Assembly: GCA_030267965.1 (NCBI GenBank)
Contig: BRYA01000135.1
Coordinates: 34,505 to 97,092, forward strand
Direction: 5' to 3'
DNA: 62,588 bases
DNA from: Triparma columacea
Lineage: Eukaryota > Sar > Bolidophyceae > Parmales > Triparmaceae
A model generated the notes under the pieces. That model ran no database searches, was not told where the DNA came from, and was given only the letters and a program-made list of their open reading frames with translations. A program made the translations under genes and the position numbers. Position 1 is the stretch's first letter; each line of letters begins with the position of its first letter. Below, in pieces: positions 21,534-32,824 of the stretch.

Positions 21534-22304
21534 ATGGCCTCCGAGGAAGAGAGAGCAAAGATTATGGCTGAGTACATGGCCGGAGCTGACGGGCTGCCTG
21601 ATGAGGAGGATGAGGTTGATTACAACGAGGACGACGAGGACGATGAGGAGGGCGGTAATGACGGGGAGGTAGAAGAACCCGCACCCCCCGCCATCCTCAA
21701 GGGGGCCCTCTCCAATGCTGGCGATGGTGACAAGAAGTACCTCATTTACACTGGGGTTTGGTCCTACGGAGTTGATTCCACCGACGCTTGGAAGTTCAAG
21801 CTAAAGGCCCCCATTCCCGCTGACTTCAGCTTTAACAAGCCTGATTCCTCCTACACTTTCTCCGGCTACTTCATCATCCCAGACGACACTGTGCCTGGGG
21901 GGAAGAGCAAGATATTGGAAGATGCGGTGACCATCGCGTTCAAGGACGTCGAAGGCAAGCACTTTGGCAAGCGCTGGACCGTCGAGGGCTCCGGTGCCAA
22001 CCAATACGGATCCTTCAAGCTCGTCGGTGAGTATAGGTGCAAGAATAGCCCCGAGAACAAGATGAACGTGGAGAAGAAATACGACGCCGTTGCCGCTACT
22101 GGAGGAGCCGAGAGCGACAGCGCCGACGAGGACTTCGATGACGACGAGAAGGCCGACGACGACGAGATGGCCGCCTTGAAGGCTGATGCTGAGCTCAGCG
22201 TGGAGGAACTCTACAAAAGAAGCTACGGTGATATGGCAGAGGGAGGGGGAGACGAGGGAGCGGAGAAGAAGCAGAAGACTGTAGATGAAGAAAAGAAGGA
22301 CTAA
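21534..22304 (+). CDS. Acidic protein with a central beta-rich domain, unknown function
   Basis: A single exon of 256 residues. The N-terminus is strongly acidic (DEEDEVDYNEDDEDDEEGG). A central domain of about 120 residues looks beta-rich with regular aromatic residues (YLIYTGVWSYG, FKFK-like WKFKLKAP, YTFSGYFIIPDD, ITIAF-like VTIAFKDVEGKHFG, WTVEGSGANQYGSFKLVGEY). A second acidic stretch follows, then ELSVEELYKRSYGDM and a basic end (KKQKT) that could be a nuclear signal. Acidic flanks around a beta core recall histone chaperones, but I do not recognise the family and make no functional call. It converges with the next minus-strand gene, 57 bases apart. Confidence 0.7.
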   Translation: MASEEERAKIMAEYMAGADGLPDEEDEVDYNEDDEDDEEGGNDGEVEEPAPPAILKGALSNAGDGDKKYLIYTGVWSYGVDSTDAWKFKLKAPIPADFSFNKPDSSYTFSGYFIIPDDTVPGGKSKILEDAVTIAFKDVEGKHFGKRWTVEGSGANQYGSFKLVGEYRCKNSPENKMNVEKKYDAVAATGGAESDSADEDFDDDEKADDDEMAALKADAELSVEELYKRSYGDMAEGGGDEGAEKKQKTVDEEKKD

Positions 22305-22361
22305 GTGGGGTGATGGGGAATAAAGGCAAAGGTTAATCGACGCTGACGCCCCTTTGTAGTT

Positions 22362-23081
22362 TCAGTCACTCTTTTTCTTCTTCTTCTCCTCCATGTCATC
22401 AACCCCTCCCGAACTTCTTGTAAACCACCAAGTCATGAAAAGAACGCCCCAAGCAACCTCGCTGATAGCAATCTCTCCCAACAATCCTCCCTCAAAATCG
22501 CCCCCCCTGAAGTCACTTCCCCTCGACCACACGAACCCGAGCGTTGCAGCAGTCTGCAGCTTGAGGAGCCCGAATACGAAGATGAAATCCGCGTTAATGA
22601 ATCTGCAAGCCGTGATGCCGTGGGCTAAGTAGCAGGCACCTGCAATCGCGACACTCTGCCAGACCGCCATCTCCCATCCTTCGGCGTACACAGGATTCTC
22701 CCTGAGGAACGCAGGAATCCCATTACACGCTACGGACAAGTAGGACGGAGAGTGGAAGGAGTTAGTCAGTGACGGAAGAGGGGCAGAGAAAGGGGGGTCG
22801 GCAACATCGAACATTAACAACTTACCAAAAAATTCTGCTCCTGAACGTGGCAGGAGGTCACCGGTAATAATACTTCCGGGCGGCAGCACCCTTTTTGGAT
22901 AGTAACCGCAAAAACCTTTCGAGATGGCGCTCAGCATGTCAGGTTTAAGGTGAAGGATAGCGGCAGCAGAAATGGAGGGGATTTCAGAGTAATAGAAGGC
23001 CCACGCCTGAATCAAGTTGCTTACTCCGGCAAGGACAAAGAAGATAGGCCAGAGGTGATTGTATTTAGCGGAGGAAGGCAT
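22362..23081 (-). CDS. Small multi-pass membrane protein, unknown
   Basis: Two exons, 22826-23081 and 22362-22729, joined in phase 1 (EFF-ACNGIPAFL). The donor is GTAAGT and the acceptor TCCGTAG. The frame is open through the intron, but splicing gives a cleaner protein of about 207 residues. It has four to five hydrophobic segments: WPIFFVLAGVSNLIQAWAFY, MAVWQSVAIAGACYLAHGI, ADFIFVFGLLKLQTAATLGF and EVAWGVLFMTWWF. The C-terminus is lysine-rich (EEKKKKKSD), compatible with ER retrieval. I recognise no family. The ATG chosen is the first in frame. Confidence 0.55.
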   Translation of the reverse strand: MPSSAKYNHLWPIFFVLAGVSNLIQAWAFYYSEIPSISAAAILHLKPDMLSAISKGFCGYYPKRVLPPGSIITGDLLPRSGAEFFGKLLMFDVADPPFSAPLPSLTNSFHSPSYLSVACNGIPAFLRENPVYAEGWEMAVWQSVAIAGACYLAHGITACRFINADFIFVFGLLKLQTAATLGFVWSRGSDFRGGDFEGGLLGEIAISEVAWGVLFMTWWFTRSSGGVDDMEEKKKKKSD

Positions 23082-23218
23082 GATGGGGAGAAAAAGTGAT
23101 GTGAAAGTAAACACAACCCGCTCTGAGAATCGAAGTGCTGTTTTGTGTGGGTAAAGTTTGAATTGAGGTCTTCTTGCGAAATTTCAATGAACCGCACTTA
23201 CTCCATTATGCCGTCGAA

Positions 23219-24523
23219 TTACTGCTCATCCCCTCGCTTGAATTTTTCCACCCTCTCGCTCCACCCCTTCTTGCTTTCCCAGTATCTTCCAACTCTATCC
23301 TTCCCAAGTTCCTCCCATCTGCTCCTCTCCTCCTCGGACCCGCCTCCCGTCACCGTGGCGAACTCGAAAAAGATCCCGGCTTCCAGCCACGTGAGCGGTT
23401 CGAAGAGTAGCGCCTCCTCCATGAGTGCCTCTACCTGCTCTCCCCCCCCCCCAACGGTTGCGTACTGCAATGGGCGAAAGCGATGAGCGAAAGAGGGTTA
23501 GAACTGTACGTCGGAGTGGTTGCAGCGAACTTCAGGAGGGGCGATATCGGATAAGAAGCTTTTCGACGGTTCGGTTCACTACATGTCGCTTGCTTTGATT
23601 TCTGCCTTTCGTACCTCCTCGAGGAAGGCCCTCAAGTTTCCCTCTGTCCTGCTCGTCTTCTCCCCGGTCCTGAAGAGCTTGTATATGTCAAACCCTCTCC
23701 ACCCTCCCCCGCTCAGTTCGAAGTCTATGAGCTTGAGTGTCCCCCCTTCCCCCCCCTCCTGCATGACGTTGCTGGGCTTCAGGTCCCCGTGGCACATGAC
23801 ACCCGACCTCATGCCGACCATCAGTGCCCGGACCTCAGAGATCTCCTTCCTCCACATCGCCCCCCGTTCACCTCCCACCCCGTCGGCCATGATCTCAAGG
23901 CTCCTCAGCAGCCTGTTCCCTTTACCCTCAATCTTGTGAAACTTTCCCACCAGTACCCCCAGCTTCCTGCAAAGCGCCTCGCTTGCCCCCCCCTTGTGGA
24001 TGTCGCTTTCCTCCAGCGTCCTGCCTTCGACGAATGTGGTGATGGTGAAGTTCCTGTGGCTGAGGACAACGTCAGGTCCCAGCCCCCTCTCAGATGCCAT
24101 CCTGTCCACTACCCCGAGACCCTCAGCGTCTCCGGTCGCTCTAATATGAGCCATCGGGGAAAAAACTTTGATAACGAGCTTGCCCTCAGGCGACGGATTG
24201 GAAGACTCAGGATGGAAGGAGAAGACATCATTACAGAAACCTGCGGTTAATGGTTGGAGCTCTACCTTTTTATCATAACCTGATAACTCTAGGTACGATT
24301 CCACAGCCTCCGGGGCACACTTTACAGCAACGCCCGCAATCCACGATTTACCGCCAAAAGATTGTTTTTTTGAGGGAAGATTCAAGATGCGGGATCGCTG
24401 AAGTTCATATATACTTCTGTCAGGAAGAAACGACGGTGATACGAATGATCTATGTCCAGGAAATGTAAGCGACAGCACTATTATGCTTAAGGTGATCCCT
24501 AATAGGGTTACCCTCATCAGCAT
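23219..24523 (-). CDS. Choline/ethanolamine kinase-like phosphotransferase with signal peptide
   Basis: Two exons, 23615-24523 and 23219-23464, joined in phase 0 (AFLEE-YATVGG), about 384 residues. The kinase-like fold shows CNDVFSFHP, LVIKVFSPMA (nucleotide-binding Lys), the catalytic MCHGDLKPSNVM (Brenner-type HxDxxxxN) and KLIDFELSG (metal-binding Asp). The C-terminal exon matches the end of choline kinases, FEPLTWLEAGIFFEF. The family phosphorylates choline or ethanolamine, the first step of the Kennedy pathway; aminoglycoside-phosphotransferase-like relatives have other substrates. The N-terminus MLMRVTLLGITLSIIVLSLT is a signal peptide or anchor, unusual for a cytosolic choline kinase. 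A GHRSFVSPSF stretch follows, so plastid or endomembrane location is possible. Confidence 0.7.
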
Positions 24524-24644
24524 CAAAAGGAAACAGGTTTAGTGGTTTAGTAAAAAAGGCAAAATCCCTATCAATCCCAAACCTTTACGTTCCAAACCTT
24601 TACGTTAAATCACGAGGCTCCTCAAACAAATTATTCACGGTATC

Positions 24645-25474
24645 ATGGCTACAAATACACGGGTAGCTGCTGTTGGCCAAGTACATCATCCCTCCGCCCT
24701 TCGGAACAGGGTTCCAATCCTCAAGACCATGCTCAGCATCATTCCCGACAATACGACAGGGAAGGGAATAGAGATCGCGTCAGGCACAGGCGCGTTGTTG
24801 GAGCTGATAAGCCCAGGATACCCTAGCATCATGTGGCAGCCCACTGAGTACGTCCCAGAGGAAAAGGTGGATCCAGAGGAGCAGTGGAGCAAGCACGGGA
24901 AGATAGGACTTAGACAGGTTACGGATGAGCTGAGGAATATAGATTACCACGGATCGGAAGTATTCAAGAATTGTGAGCCTGCCATTGGCCTTGACCTTAT
25001 GAAGGTGAGCAAGCCGAACTTCCTCTGTCACAATAGGAGCGCTCTCCCTAATGAAATGCCATAAGTCTCATCCTTCTTCCTTCCCTTTCTTTCCCATTGC
25101 GCTTTCCGCAGCCTTGGCCCTCTTCTGTCATGGACAACAGTGGAACATATTCGGTTATTGTTTGCACCAACACCCTCCACATCACGCCTTATGAGTGCAC
25201 CACCAACCTCTTCAGGGGTGCCGGAGAGATCCTAGCTCCCAGTACGGGCGTCCTCGTTTTGTACGGTCCCTTCAAGGTCGGGGGCGAGTTCATCGGGGAG
25301 GACGGCGGAGAGGGAAATGCGAGGTTTGATGAGAAGCTGAGGACAACAAATTCGGCTTGGGGGCTGAGGGACGTTGGGGAACTGGAGAAGATCGCAGGGG
25401 AGGAGGGGTTGGAGTTGAGAGATCAGAGAAAGATGCCGGCAAACAACCTTCTGCTAGTTTTCAAGAGGAAGTAA
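24645..25474 (+). CDS. Methyltransferase-like protein of the METTL26 / DUF938 family
   Basis: Two exons, 24645-25004 and 25112-25474, joined in phase 0, about 240 residues, near the family size of about 205. The SAM-binding fold shows RVPILKTML, GIEIASGTGALLELISP (motif I) and, later, YSVIVCTNTLHITPYE followed by LFRGAGEILAPSTGVLVLYGPF, all typical for this family. The C-terminal part has FDEKLRTTNSAWGLRDV, also characteristic. Substrates are not established. It is divergent from the choline-kinase-like gene, 121 bp between starts. Confidence 0.85.
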
Positions 25475-25545
25475 TGAGGAGTTGAGTTGAGTTGGTGGCT
25501 ATGAAGCAAAGCTAGTGCGATATTGGTAAAATTACAACAAACAAA

Positions 25546-26373
25546 TTATTTTTCGCATGCGCGGGCGCTGGAGAGAGCCTCTTCCAGCGTAAGTGTCCCA
25601 TCTCTAACCCCTCTTGTCAGCTCGTGCAGAATAGGCGACCCTCTCCCCTCCTTTCTTAGAATCTCGATATCTCCTTTGCGGCTTCTCGCCCTTATCTTCT
25701 CAACGCCTTCCTCAACAACCGCTTCTAAACTTTCCTCGATATCCCTCACCACCCCGTCCAGGAGATCCTTCGGAGCATTTCCACTCCATCTCCCCCCCTT
25801 GTACTCCTTCAAAACAAGTATTCGTGGCATCCGACCAGGGTCTCTAGCCAATTTACCGGCCGTCAATGCAGTCTCGATCAACGTTCGCAGCTCTACATTG
25901 GTCGTCTGAGCACTTGCCGAGAGGGCTCGCTTGAGCTGGAGCATAATATGAGCATCCCTTGAGCTATAAGGATTAAACGGGCGCTTGGGGTTGGACAAGC
26001 CTGCCGCAACGTGTGCTACGTGGCGCAAGGCTGATGAAGTTCCACTTATAACACTCACGTCAACATCAGCAGGGTCTTCGTTCACTTCTGCATGTTGTAG
26101 CAGGCATTCAATAACTCCAGTTACTGGAGGAGGAGAACCAGAACGACAACAGATCATAACCTCGAAACGCGCACAATTCGAGAGCACAGCACATGCCTCC
26201 AGTCCCACTTCATCAACTAGGTGGAGGTTGATTCGCGCCATTTGGCTTTCTGGGGAACGAAAGAAATCTGTGCCGCTGCCCAAGGTCGTCACACGCCATC
26301 TCTCTAGAGAGATTGGACTTTTGTTGATCTGAAGGACGTGTAAACTGAGAAGGAAGGCGTATATAGGGAGCAT
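25546..26373 (-). CDS. Secreted or plastid-targeted protein, unknown function
   Basis: A single exon of about 275 residues. I start at the ATG for MLPIYAFLLSLHVLQI, a short signal peptide, since the upstream open frame begins without an ATG. The mature part shows CAVLSNCARFEVMICC and then SVISGTSSALRHVAHVAAGL, then a basic, helical C-terminal half ending in a Glu-rich helix (GTLTLEEALSSARACEK). I recognise no domain. Its 3' end converges with the METTL26-like gene, 71 bases apart. Confidence 0.6.
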   Translation of the reverse strand: MLPIYAFLLSLHVLQINKSPISLERWRVTTLGSGTDFFRSPESQMARINLHLVDEVGLEACAVLSNCARFEVMICCRSGSPPPVTGVIECLLQHAEVNEDPADVDVSVISGTSSALRHVAHVAAGLSNPKRPFNPYSSRDAHIMLQLKRALSASAQTTNVELRTLIETALTAGKLARDPGRMPRILVLKEYKGGRWSGNAPKDLLDGVVRDIEESLEAVVEEGVEKIRARSRKGDIEILRKEGRGSPILHELTRGVRDGTLTLEEALSSARACEK

Positions 26374-26465
26374 GGATTTTGTACCACTTTCCTTCTCTTT
26401 TACTTTCTTTTTCGCTTGCAAAGTTGTTGGGCTATAGGTGGACGCAACAACACAGGACGATAACT

Positions 26466-28446
26466 ATGTACCTCTGTAACCTCATCTTCATAGCGCTATG
26501 CTATACCTCTCATGCATTTATTCTAACTTCAGCGAAAGGCGTGGGATACAAAAGCAAATTTCACACCCCACAGGGGATTTTACAGCGGAGACCGCTTTCG
26601 AACCTCAATTTAGGCGCAGATTATCCTTCAAAATGCCTCAATATGCCTCGGGGTGGTGCTTCAAAGGATTCTCTAGAAGCTGCTCCTCCTCGCCTCCCCT
26701 TGTCTGTGTTTCTGTCGTCCCTCCCCTCCCTCCTTCATGGTTATGACACCGGGGTGATTGCAGGTGCGCTACTTTACCTCGTCCCAGCCCTCGGTCTGGA
26801 GAGCGCTCCCGGTTTGGTTGGCCTGATGGTGACGGCTTGCACCTTGGGTGCCATATTGGGGAGCTGCATCGTGAACAGTCTGCTGTCCTCCTTCGGTAGA
26901 ATTGGAACCCTCCGCCTCGGCTCATGGGTATTTCTGACCTCTTCCGTCCTTTCCGGCCTTTCGCCCAACTACTGGGCCCTAGTCGCTGCCCGTTTCATGG
27001 CAGGGGTGGCCATGGGAACATCCTCCGCGACCGTGCCAGTCTACATATCTGAGACTTCCCCTGCCGAATGCAGGGGCAAGGCCGCCACAGTTCCTCAGTT
27101 CATGATCAGCAGCGGCATCCTCCTCTCGTACGCGGTCGACCTGGCCATCCTGGCGATTTTTGGCGGAAGGTGGCGAGTGATGCTTGGGGCCGCTGTGATC
27201 CCCAGCATAGTGATGATGATCGGGGTCCACACACTTGTCGAGAGCCCTCGTTACCTCGCCTCCAAGGGGAAGACGGATGAGGCTTTGGAGAATTTGAAGA
27301 AGATTAGGGGTACAGAAGATGTTGGTCAGGAGTGGTCCGACATTGTCAGTGGGCTGAATAGCGGGGAGGTGAGGCGGCCCGCGGGGCACACTGCGCGATG
27401 CGAGTCGCTTAAGGGTTGGCACAAGACATGGCGGCTCATAGCTCGCTCGTCACGAAATGGTTGAGTTCAGAAAACACGCCACAAGCTAACCTCCTTCGCT
27501 CTTCCCCCACTGCCTTCCCTGCGCAGAAGGACACGGCTACCCCTAGGGCTAGTTTGTCAGATCTGCTGAAGAACCCCTTCGCGCGCTCCAGGCTCATCGT
27601 CATGGTTGTCCTGCAGGCCTTCCAGCAGCTCTGCGGCATCAACGCCATCGTCTACTTCACCCCGCTGATCCTGCGTGAGGCGGGCGTCAGCTCCATCCTC
27701 TCTAAACTCGTCAGCGATGGCAACGCCGCCAGCATGCTTAGCACCATTGTGGCCTACGCTCCCAAGATCCCCGCCCTCATCCTCGCTGGGAAGCTCATGG
27801 ACCGCATGGGGCGCAAGAAGCTCCTAACGACCTTCACCCCAGTCATGGGCTTGAGCCTCGTAACCCTGGCCTCCTCTTTCCGCTTTCTTCCAGCTGGAAG
27901 CAAGCTCAGGGGAGCCCTCGCAGTCATGAGCGTCATGACCTATGGAATCGTCTTCTGCCTTTCTCTCGGCCCTGTACCTAGCATATTGAGCTCAGAGAGG
28001 TGAGAATGCGTGCCGACAAGCAAAGGAATCGCGAAAACGGTTGTTGTCACGTGAAATATGCAACATTGTTGCCTCTCTCGTCACTTTTGCTCATCACTCA
28101 TCACTTTTTCTCACTACTTCTCTCCTCAAACACAAAACACAACCCTTTTCATGGATTGCTCTACCGTATCTGCCGCACCCGCCGCTCCCGCTTCACCCGC
28201 CGCACTCTCTCCGCTCGTCTTAGCTTCCCCGGAGAGTTCAGGAGCGCAGGAATGGCAGGAAGCGTCGCGGCACAGTGGACGTTCAACGCCGCAGTCAGCC
28301 TAATGTTCCCCGTCATGCAGGCAAAATTAGGAACCGAGAACGTGCTCTGGGGCTTCGCAGCAATGTGCGCCCTGGCGACGGCGTTTAGCGGAAAGTTTGT
28401 GGTGGAGACGAAGGGAAAGAAACTAGAGGAATGTGGAGCAGATTAG
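26466..28446 (+). CDS. Sugar transporter of the MFS sugar porter family, likely plastid-targeted
   Basis: Three exons, 26466-27368, 27527-27999 and 28224-28446 (phases 0 and 2), about 532 residues. The third join gives SSE-SFPGEFRSAGMAG, restoring the conserved sugar-porter motif after helix 10. Other marks are LHGYDTGVIAGALLYL (helix 1), GRIGTLRLGSWVFL, RFMAGVAMGTSSATVPVYISE and FQQLCGINAIVYFTP (helix 7 QQxxGxNxxxYY-type), MGRKKLL. There are 12 expected helices. The N-terminus is a signal peptide (LIFIALCYTSHAF) with Phe at the cleavage zone, then a basic, Ser-rich stretch, as in bipartite plastid targeting. It likely moves hexoses across a plastid envelope membrane; direction and substrate are not visible. 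Confidence 0.85.
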
Positions 28447-28671
28447 GGAAGGAAGAAGGAGAGTTCCAAGGAGCGTGCGTCTCAGCTGAATAATAATAAA
28501 CGCAATTTAAACATCATGCGCAAACACACAATCGCATCTTCTGTTTGACAGTGCCTGCCACATAGAAGTCGTCCGAAAGGCTGAAGGCTGAAGTGGGGTG
28601 TTTTAACTTCACTTGAGCATCACCACCTTGTCAGAAATCCAGCTTTTTCCTTTTCAATCAACACAAATAAA

Positions 28672-29625
28672 ATGCTTTCTAGATTATCCCAAACGTAAGT
28701 GATGTAGTGAGGAAGTGTTTGTTATCTAAGACCGACGATTTTTTAGTCTATATTGTCGTGTTCGTCCTTCATAGGTTTTTTTCATCCCACAAGAACGAGA
28801 ATCCGCAACTCGATTCATTGCAATTTAGTCCAAACCTTTATCCTCTTCTCAACGATTTGGAATTGGAGACTAACAATTACAACATAACACCTCCTTTACA
28901 CACCTCAACCCTTTTACACCAACCCTTACACACCTTCTCCACCCACAGTACCACCCGCAGGCTCGCAAAACCTGCTTTTGCTGTTCGCTTTTATGAGCCC
29001 ATTGATACTTCCTTTGCAAGTCCAGAGGAAGCCATCGAATTCACTGCTAAAGATGCTCTTACGAAGTCCTGCTACAACAGCATCGATTGGAAGATCAAGG
29101 AGGACGAGAAGGTCATTGACATGCTCAAGATTATGGTTGCCAACAAGGTTGGTGCGCTTGCTGTCACTGATGGAACTGGGGAAGTCGTTGGAATTGTTTC
29201 CGAGCGTGACTATCTTTCGAAAGTAGCTTTCCTCGGCAAGACCTCTGACGAGACCACTGTCAAGGAAATCAGTACGTACGGCATCGACAACATTGTCAGT
29301 GTCTCTCAGGGCAACCCCATTGAGAGGTGCATGGAGAAGCTTCTTGGACGTGACGTCCGCCACCTTCTCATTCGTGAGGAGAAGTCGCACAAATCACCTA
29401 TCGTTGGCATGATCTCTGTCAAGGACATCGTCAAGTGTGCTCACGAGAAGAGCAAGGCTCAGATGAACAGGATGGAGGAGGTGAGGAGACAGTTTTGTTG
29501 GAGCACAATGGAGTTCAATGGAGAGCAAAAATGTGCCATAGCTGAGCCCCCCCGCCCCCCCTCCCCACCCCCCCCCCCTTCTACAGATCATTACCTACCA
29601 GAACATTTCCAACAGTGCCGTCTAG
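28672..29625 (+). CDS. CBS-domain-pair protein, likely mitochondrial
   Basis: Three exons, 28672-28694 (23 nt), 28949-29480 and 29587-29625 (39 nt), joined in phases 2 and 0, about 197 residues. The start MLSRLSQT-TTRRLAKPAF is a mitochondrial-type presequence and is found only with the tiny first exon. Two CBS motifs follow: KVIDMLKIMVANKVGALAV with GIVSERDYL, and PIERCMEKLLGRDVRHLLI with VGMISVKDIV. CBS pairs bind adenosyl ligands. Single-pair proteins like this resemble plant CBSX3, which regulates mitochondrial thioredoxin; that role is by analogy only. The last exon encodes IITYQNISNSAV. Confidence 0.82.
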
Positions 29626-29814
29626 AGCTGTCTGAGATCACGACCCGGGACCCCAGCTCACATTTGCCAGGCACGACATGTAGCTGTAAATAGCAGCACA
29701 CTACAAAAGATGATAATAGTAGTCAAAGTTTGAACAAAGAATTGTTATTGTACTAGTTGTGTAAACACTCCTCCCTCCATCCTCTTCAACCCCCCCGCAA
29801 CCCCGCCGCCCTCC

Positions 29815-32800
29815 TCAAATCTCAACGTAGCATTCGATAACGTCCCCAACCTCGTAGTCTTCAAAAATATCCAGGCCAATTCCACACTCCATCCCTTCGT
29901 CGATGACCTCCACGGTGCCCTTCAAGTGTCTCAGAGTTTTCACCTTGCTCTCGATAAGAATCTTGTCACCCCTCATCACCCTAACATTGCCCCCCTTCCT
30001 AATCTTGCCGTCGAGGCATTTGCTACCAGCGATGTTCCCCGTGCCCCCGATGTTGAAAACTTCCTGAACGATTGCCTTGCCCGCGTACTCTCCTTCCGGC
30101 GTTGGGCTCAGCACCTCCTGCATCCTGCTCTCAACGCTCTCGATGGCGTCGTATATTATGTTGAAGTACTGAATGTCGACCCCCGCAGTCCTGGCCTCGT
30201 CCATGGCTGCCATGTTGGCCGCAACGTTGAACGCGATCACGCTCGTCTCGTCCTTAACAGAGGCGACAGACACGTCGTTCTTAGTGACGTCCCCGACCTC
30301 GCTCAAGAGCACCTTGACCACTACTTGACTTTCGTCGTCCTCAAGGGTCAGCTCCGACAAAGCCCGGGCCAACGCCTCAGCGCTACCCTGCACGTCAGCT
30401 TTGATAATGACACTCATCTCCTTCTCTACCTTCCTCCCCTCAAGCCCGTTGGCGATAAGGTCGGCGACGTTCGACATGAGGGCGCTCTGGTAGCTTGTGC
30501 TGCTGGCCTCCCTCGCTAGCCTCTGCCTATTGTCAGCCAGCTCCTTCGCGAGCTGTTCGTCCTCAGCGACTATGAAGAGGTCCCCAGCGGCGGGAACCCC
30601 TGTGAAGCCCACCACCTTGATTGGCATGCTCGGAGCCGCCGAGTCGAACCTCGTCTTACCGTCATCCCCGAGGAGCGCCCTGACCTTTCCGGAGGCCTCC
30701 CCAGCGATGAATGCATCCCCGACCTTGAGGGTGCCTTTCTGCACTAACACTGTTGCAACAGTGCCGAGGCCCTTCTCCAACTTTGCCTCGACCACAACTC
30801 CCACGGCGTCCCTCGAAGGGTTAGCCTTGAGGTCCATCAGATCGGCCTGCATCCTGACTTTTTCCAAGAGCTGTGGAATGCCGGCCTGCGTCTTGGCGGA
30901 GATCTCCTCGACGAGGACGTCCCCACCTAAGTCCTCAGTGAGAATTTCGTACTGGGTCAGCTCCGTCTGCAATGAGTGCGCGGTAAGTGAAGCCGAGGCG
31001 CGGAAAGGGTTGCGTTAGTGAATGAGTTACACGTGCCTTCTACTCCCTTTTGCCACGGAAGCATCGTGATGGTGCTGCCTTGATTTCTTGCCTATTCTCA
31101 CCTTCACCTTGCTCGGGTCGGCCGTTTCCAAGTCGCACTTGTTAATAGCCACAACAATGGGGACGCCGGCGTCCCTGGCACAGCGGATCGAGTCCTCAGT
31201 TTGCTCCTTAACACTGTCATCGGCTGCGACGACCAAAATGACAATGTCGGTAATGTTGGCACCCCTGCTCCTCATGTCTGAGAAGGCAGCGTGCCCGGGA
31301 GTGTCAATGAAGGTGAAGGTGTTCCCGGCGCTGTTCACCTGGTAGGCTCCGATGTGCTGGGTGATGCCCCCGGCCTCCCCGTCTGTGACGGCCGTCTGCC
31401 TGATGGCATCGAGGAGGGAGGTCTTTCCGTGGTCAACGTGACCCATGACGGTCACCACGGGGGCGCGAGGCAGGAGCGTGTCGGGCTCATCGAAATCGAG
31501 CCCGTAGCCTGTCTCGAGAGAGGACTCAAAGTCGTCATCATCGTCATCGTACTCGTCATCGTCGTCATCGTACTCGTCGTCTCCGTCGAGGGAGGAGACG
31601 GGGATCTTCCCGAAACCTTCGACGATGGTGCAGGCCGTGGATCTGTCGACCTCGACATTGGCAGCGACTAGCATGCCCAGGTCAACCATGCAGAACTTAA
31701 CGACGGAGCCAGCCTTTTCATCGAGGAGCTCAGCAATGTCGTTTAGCGAAATCTTGGGAACGTCAGGGAGAAGCACCTTAGAAGATTCCATTCTCGCCCT
31801 CTCCCTGAGAGTGTAGCGAAGCGACGACCGACGGGGATAAGTTAACTGGAAAGTACCTCGGCGTCAACCTTCCATTCTTACCTATCCTCTTTCTGCTGTC
31901 CCCTGTTCCTCTTCTTCAAGCTCCCCCTCCTCGACATCCTACCCTCGATACCCCCGTTATTGCTCCTCTTTCCAACTCTAAGAGGCGTGCGCTTCTTCTC
32001 GCGCTCGTAGTCCGCCTTGGTCTTCTTCCCTGGCGTGGCCCTCCTGTTGGTGGGTCCCTTTCCCCCCTTGGCATCGTTCCCATCATCGTTCTGTGACGTG
32101 GGGGTCGCCCAAGAGGGAGTGGCGGTGTTGCGCTTCTGGTCGAGACCGTTGGCCGGACCCCTCTGGTTCCTGTTCACCTGGGATCTCGGACCGCCAGGAC
32201 CTCCTTGTCTACCCCCCGGCCCTCTGCTGTTATTTCCTCCACCATTGCGAGGAGGACCGCGACTTCCTCCATCATTATCCCTCTTTGGAGGGGCAGCGCG
32301 AATTCTTCGCACCTTGAGAGGGTTGGTTAGCGTCATTACCGGGCTATTATTGCGAGGTCCTCCTCCAGGTCGATTGCTGAGGAGTGTATTGGAGTGTATT
32401 GGAGTGATTGAAGGGTACGATGAGTAAGTGATGAGTAAGTGATGACAGTGCGGCACTTAATGCACCTATTGCACCTACTAATGCACCTAATGAAATGTCA
32501 GACAATGGCACTCCTCTGGGGCACTCCTCGGGGTGGTAGTTTGTTTGACTCTAGAAGGGCATTCCCAGCACATTCTACTCACCGATTGTTACCATAAGGC
32601 CTCCTATCACTTTGACCGCCCCTATTATCTCGATTTCCACCCTGTCTCCTCTTTTGTGGTACTCTTTCAACCCCTCTTTTATTGGCGATGTCGCTGTCTT
32701 GTGAACCCTCATCAACTGCAGAAGAGCGAAATTTTGATTGGCTTACTACACTGCGGCTAAACTGGAAACTCCTACAGCTTAATACCACTAATAAAAACAA

Positions 32801-32824
32801 TCCAACGACAAGATGGGGTCTCAT
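29815..32824 (-). CDS. infB: Translation initiation factor IF-2, organellar (probably plastid)
   Basis: Four exons in reading order 32583-32824, 31882-32376, 31102-31804 and 29815-30966, joined in phases 2, 2 and 0, about 863 residues. Junctions restore [12 protein letters not shown] and [16 protein letters not shown]-2 is a GTPase that places fMet-tRNA on bacterial-type ribosomes. The G domain has [14 protein letters not shown] (G1), [11 protein letters not shown] (G3) and INKCD (G4). Domains II-IV follow ([34 protein letters not shown]). The N-terminus [20 protein letters not shown] is a signal peptide with a Phe-rich transit start, which favours the plastid. Next comes an RG/N-rich linker of about 200 residues and, before the G domain, an Asp/Glu/Tyr run. 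Confidence 0.93.
32377..32582 (-). repeat. IF-2 intron 1 with several short tandem repeats
   Basis: The intron holds a GGAGTGTATT unit repeated near 32381-32406, a GATGAGTAAGT unit near 32419-32443 and a GCACCTA-type unit near 32454-32490. Each has two to four copies. Confidence 0.7.

Noticed and set aside
22730..22825. Open frame continuing through the intron of the small membrane protein
   Set aside because: The stretch is flanked by GTAAGT and TCCGTAG in matching phase and adds a polar Pro/Ser segment between hydrophobic parts.
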